Assembly: GCA_031421855.1 (NCBI GenBank)
Contig: JANOPN010000026.1
Span: 1 to 19,944 of the forward strand
Origin: JAAFHN01 sp031421855
GTDB taxonomy: Bacteria > Pseudomonadota > Gammaproteobacteria > Burkholderiales > Burkholderiaceae_C
DNA: 19,944 bases
Direction of reading: 5' to 3'
Shown: in pieces, positions 19,781 to 19,944 of the stretch
Position numbering within the stretch: the first letter of the stretch is position 1
Layout: the number at the start of each line of letters is the position of its first letter
Notes under the pieces: model-generated
Databases searched by the model: none
What the model was told of the DNA's origin: nothing
The model's input: only the letters and a program-made list of their open reading frames with translations
Translations under genes and position numbers: made by a program

Positions 19781-19944
19781 ATGAACATGAATGGTTTTGA
19801 GTTGAATCGCAGGCAAGTGGGTCGTTTGGGTGTGGCCAGCGGCGTGATTGCCAGCGCCAGTTTGCCTGTTTTTGCGCAGGCGCGTAAGCCTGAAGAGGGC
19901 GTGGATTTCATCGCGCTCGAAAAGCCCGCAAAGGTGGAGTCCCC
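19781..19944 (+). CDS. dsbA: Thiol:disulfide interchange protein DsbA (3' partial, N-terminus only)
   Basis: Only the first 54 codons are inside the window. The ATG at 19781 follows GGAG by two bases short of the ideal spacing (19775-19778). The N-terminus MNMNGFELNRRQVGRLGVAS has a basic region with an Arg pair. A hydrophobic stretch to VFAQA follows, a signal peptide with cleavage after Ala32 or Ala34. The mature start PEEGVDFIALEKPAKVES matches the usual DsbA start (G-x-D-Y-x-x-L-x-x-P-x-x-V/T-E). DsbA oxidises cysteine pairs in periplasmic proteins through a CxxC active site, which would lie beyond the window edge, so the identification rests on this start and on gene order after argS and the SPOR gene. 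Confidence 0.75.
   Translation, partial: MNMNGFELNRRQVGRLGVASGVIASASLPVFAQARKPEEGVDFIALEKPAKVES

Noticed and set aside
1..19944. CRISPR array, tRNA/rRNA, prophage, toxin-antitoxin or defence genes
   Set aside because: No regularly spaced repeat-spacer pattern, no cloverleaf sequence, and all long genes have housekeeping, lipid, repair or regulatory identities.

Overview
The window looks like a chromosomal segment of a betaproteobacterium of the Burkholderiales, most likely Comamonadaceae (Rhodoferax/Limnohabitans-like). The reasons are the argS - SPOR protein - dsbA order, a divergently read ArgP-type LysR regulator, GC-rich codon use, and many short TATAGCAA-type dispersed repeats. Almost everything is coding. 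No rRNA, tRNA, CRISPR array, prophage or transposase gene was seen.

Layout. (1) 1-5755, plus strand: a lipid and envelope gene cluster of DUF1365 (5' end cut off), a cyclopropane-synthase-like methyltransferase, a secreted chalcone-isomerase-like protein, a GPH/MFS transporter, a DUF3833 lipoprotein, an SDR oxidoreductase and an NTF2-like protein. This set resembles the group that accompanies singlet-oxygen sigma-E/ChrR systems and furan fatty acid synthesis in other Proteobacteria. (2) 5945-8263: dadA-like D-amino acid dehydrogenase and a divergent ArgP-like regulator. (3) 8385-10296: an orphan LivK-type periplasmic binding protein and a TetR regulator. (4) 10373-11218, minus strand: a di-iron ferritin-like/acyl-ACP-desaturase-like protein. 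(5) 11412-16015, minus strand: a tightly packed set tgt - glpK - DUF2256 - [4Fe-4S] bacterial photolyase (PhrB/CryB class). (6) 16254-19944, plus strand: a LysR regulator, argS, a SPOR-domain protein and the start of dsbA.

The most unusual content is repetitive. Three copies of a 104-bp palindromic element with AGGACTTACGCAAAA-type terminal inverted repeats and 5-bp target duplications (a MITE) lie at 5756, 11283 and 16066. A diverged relative of the element core lies at 4336-4397. A second family of about 38-47 bp (CTTGGTC...GTTGCTATAAAAA) occurs five times between genes. A sixth, decayed copy lies in frame inside glpK, where it accounts for a 15-residue insertion in the kinase.

Functionally, the lipid cluster, the di-iron desaturase-like protein and the photolyase/DUF2256 pair suggest light and oxidative membrane stress, but that link is inference. 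No intergenic gap exceeds 300 bases. The gaps hold the repeats and the few dyads listed below.
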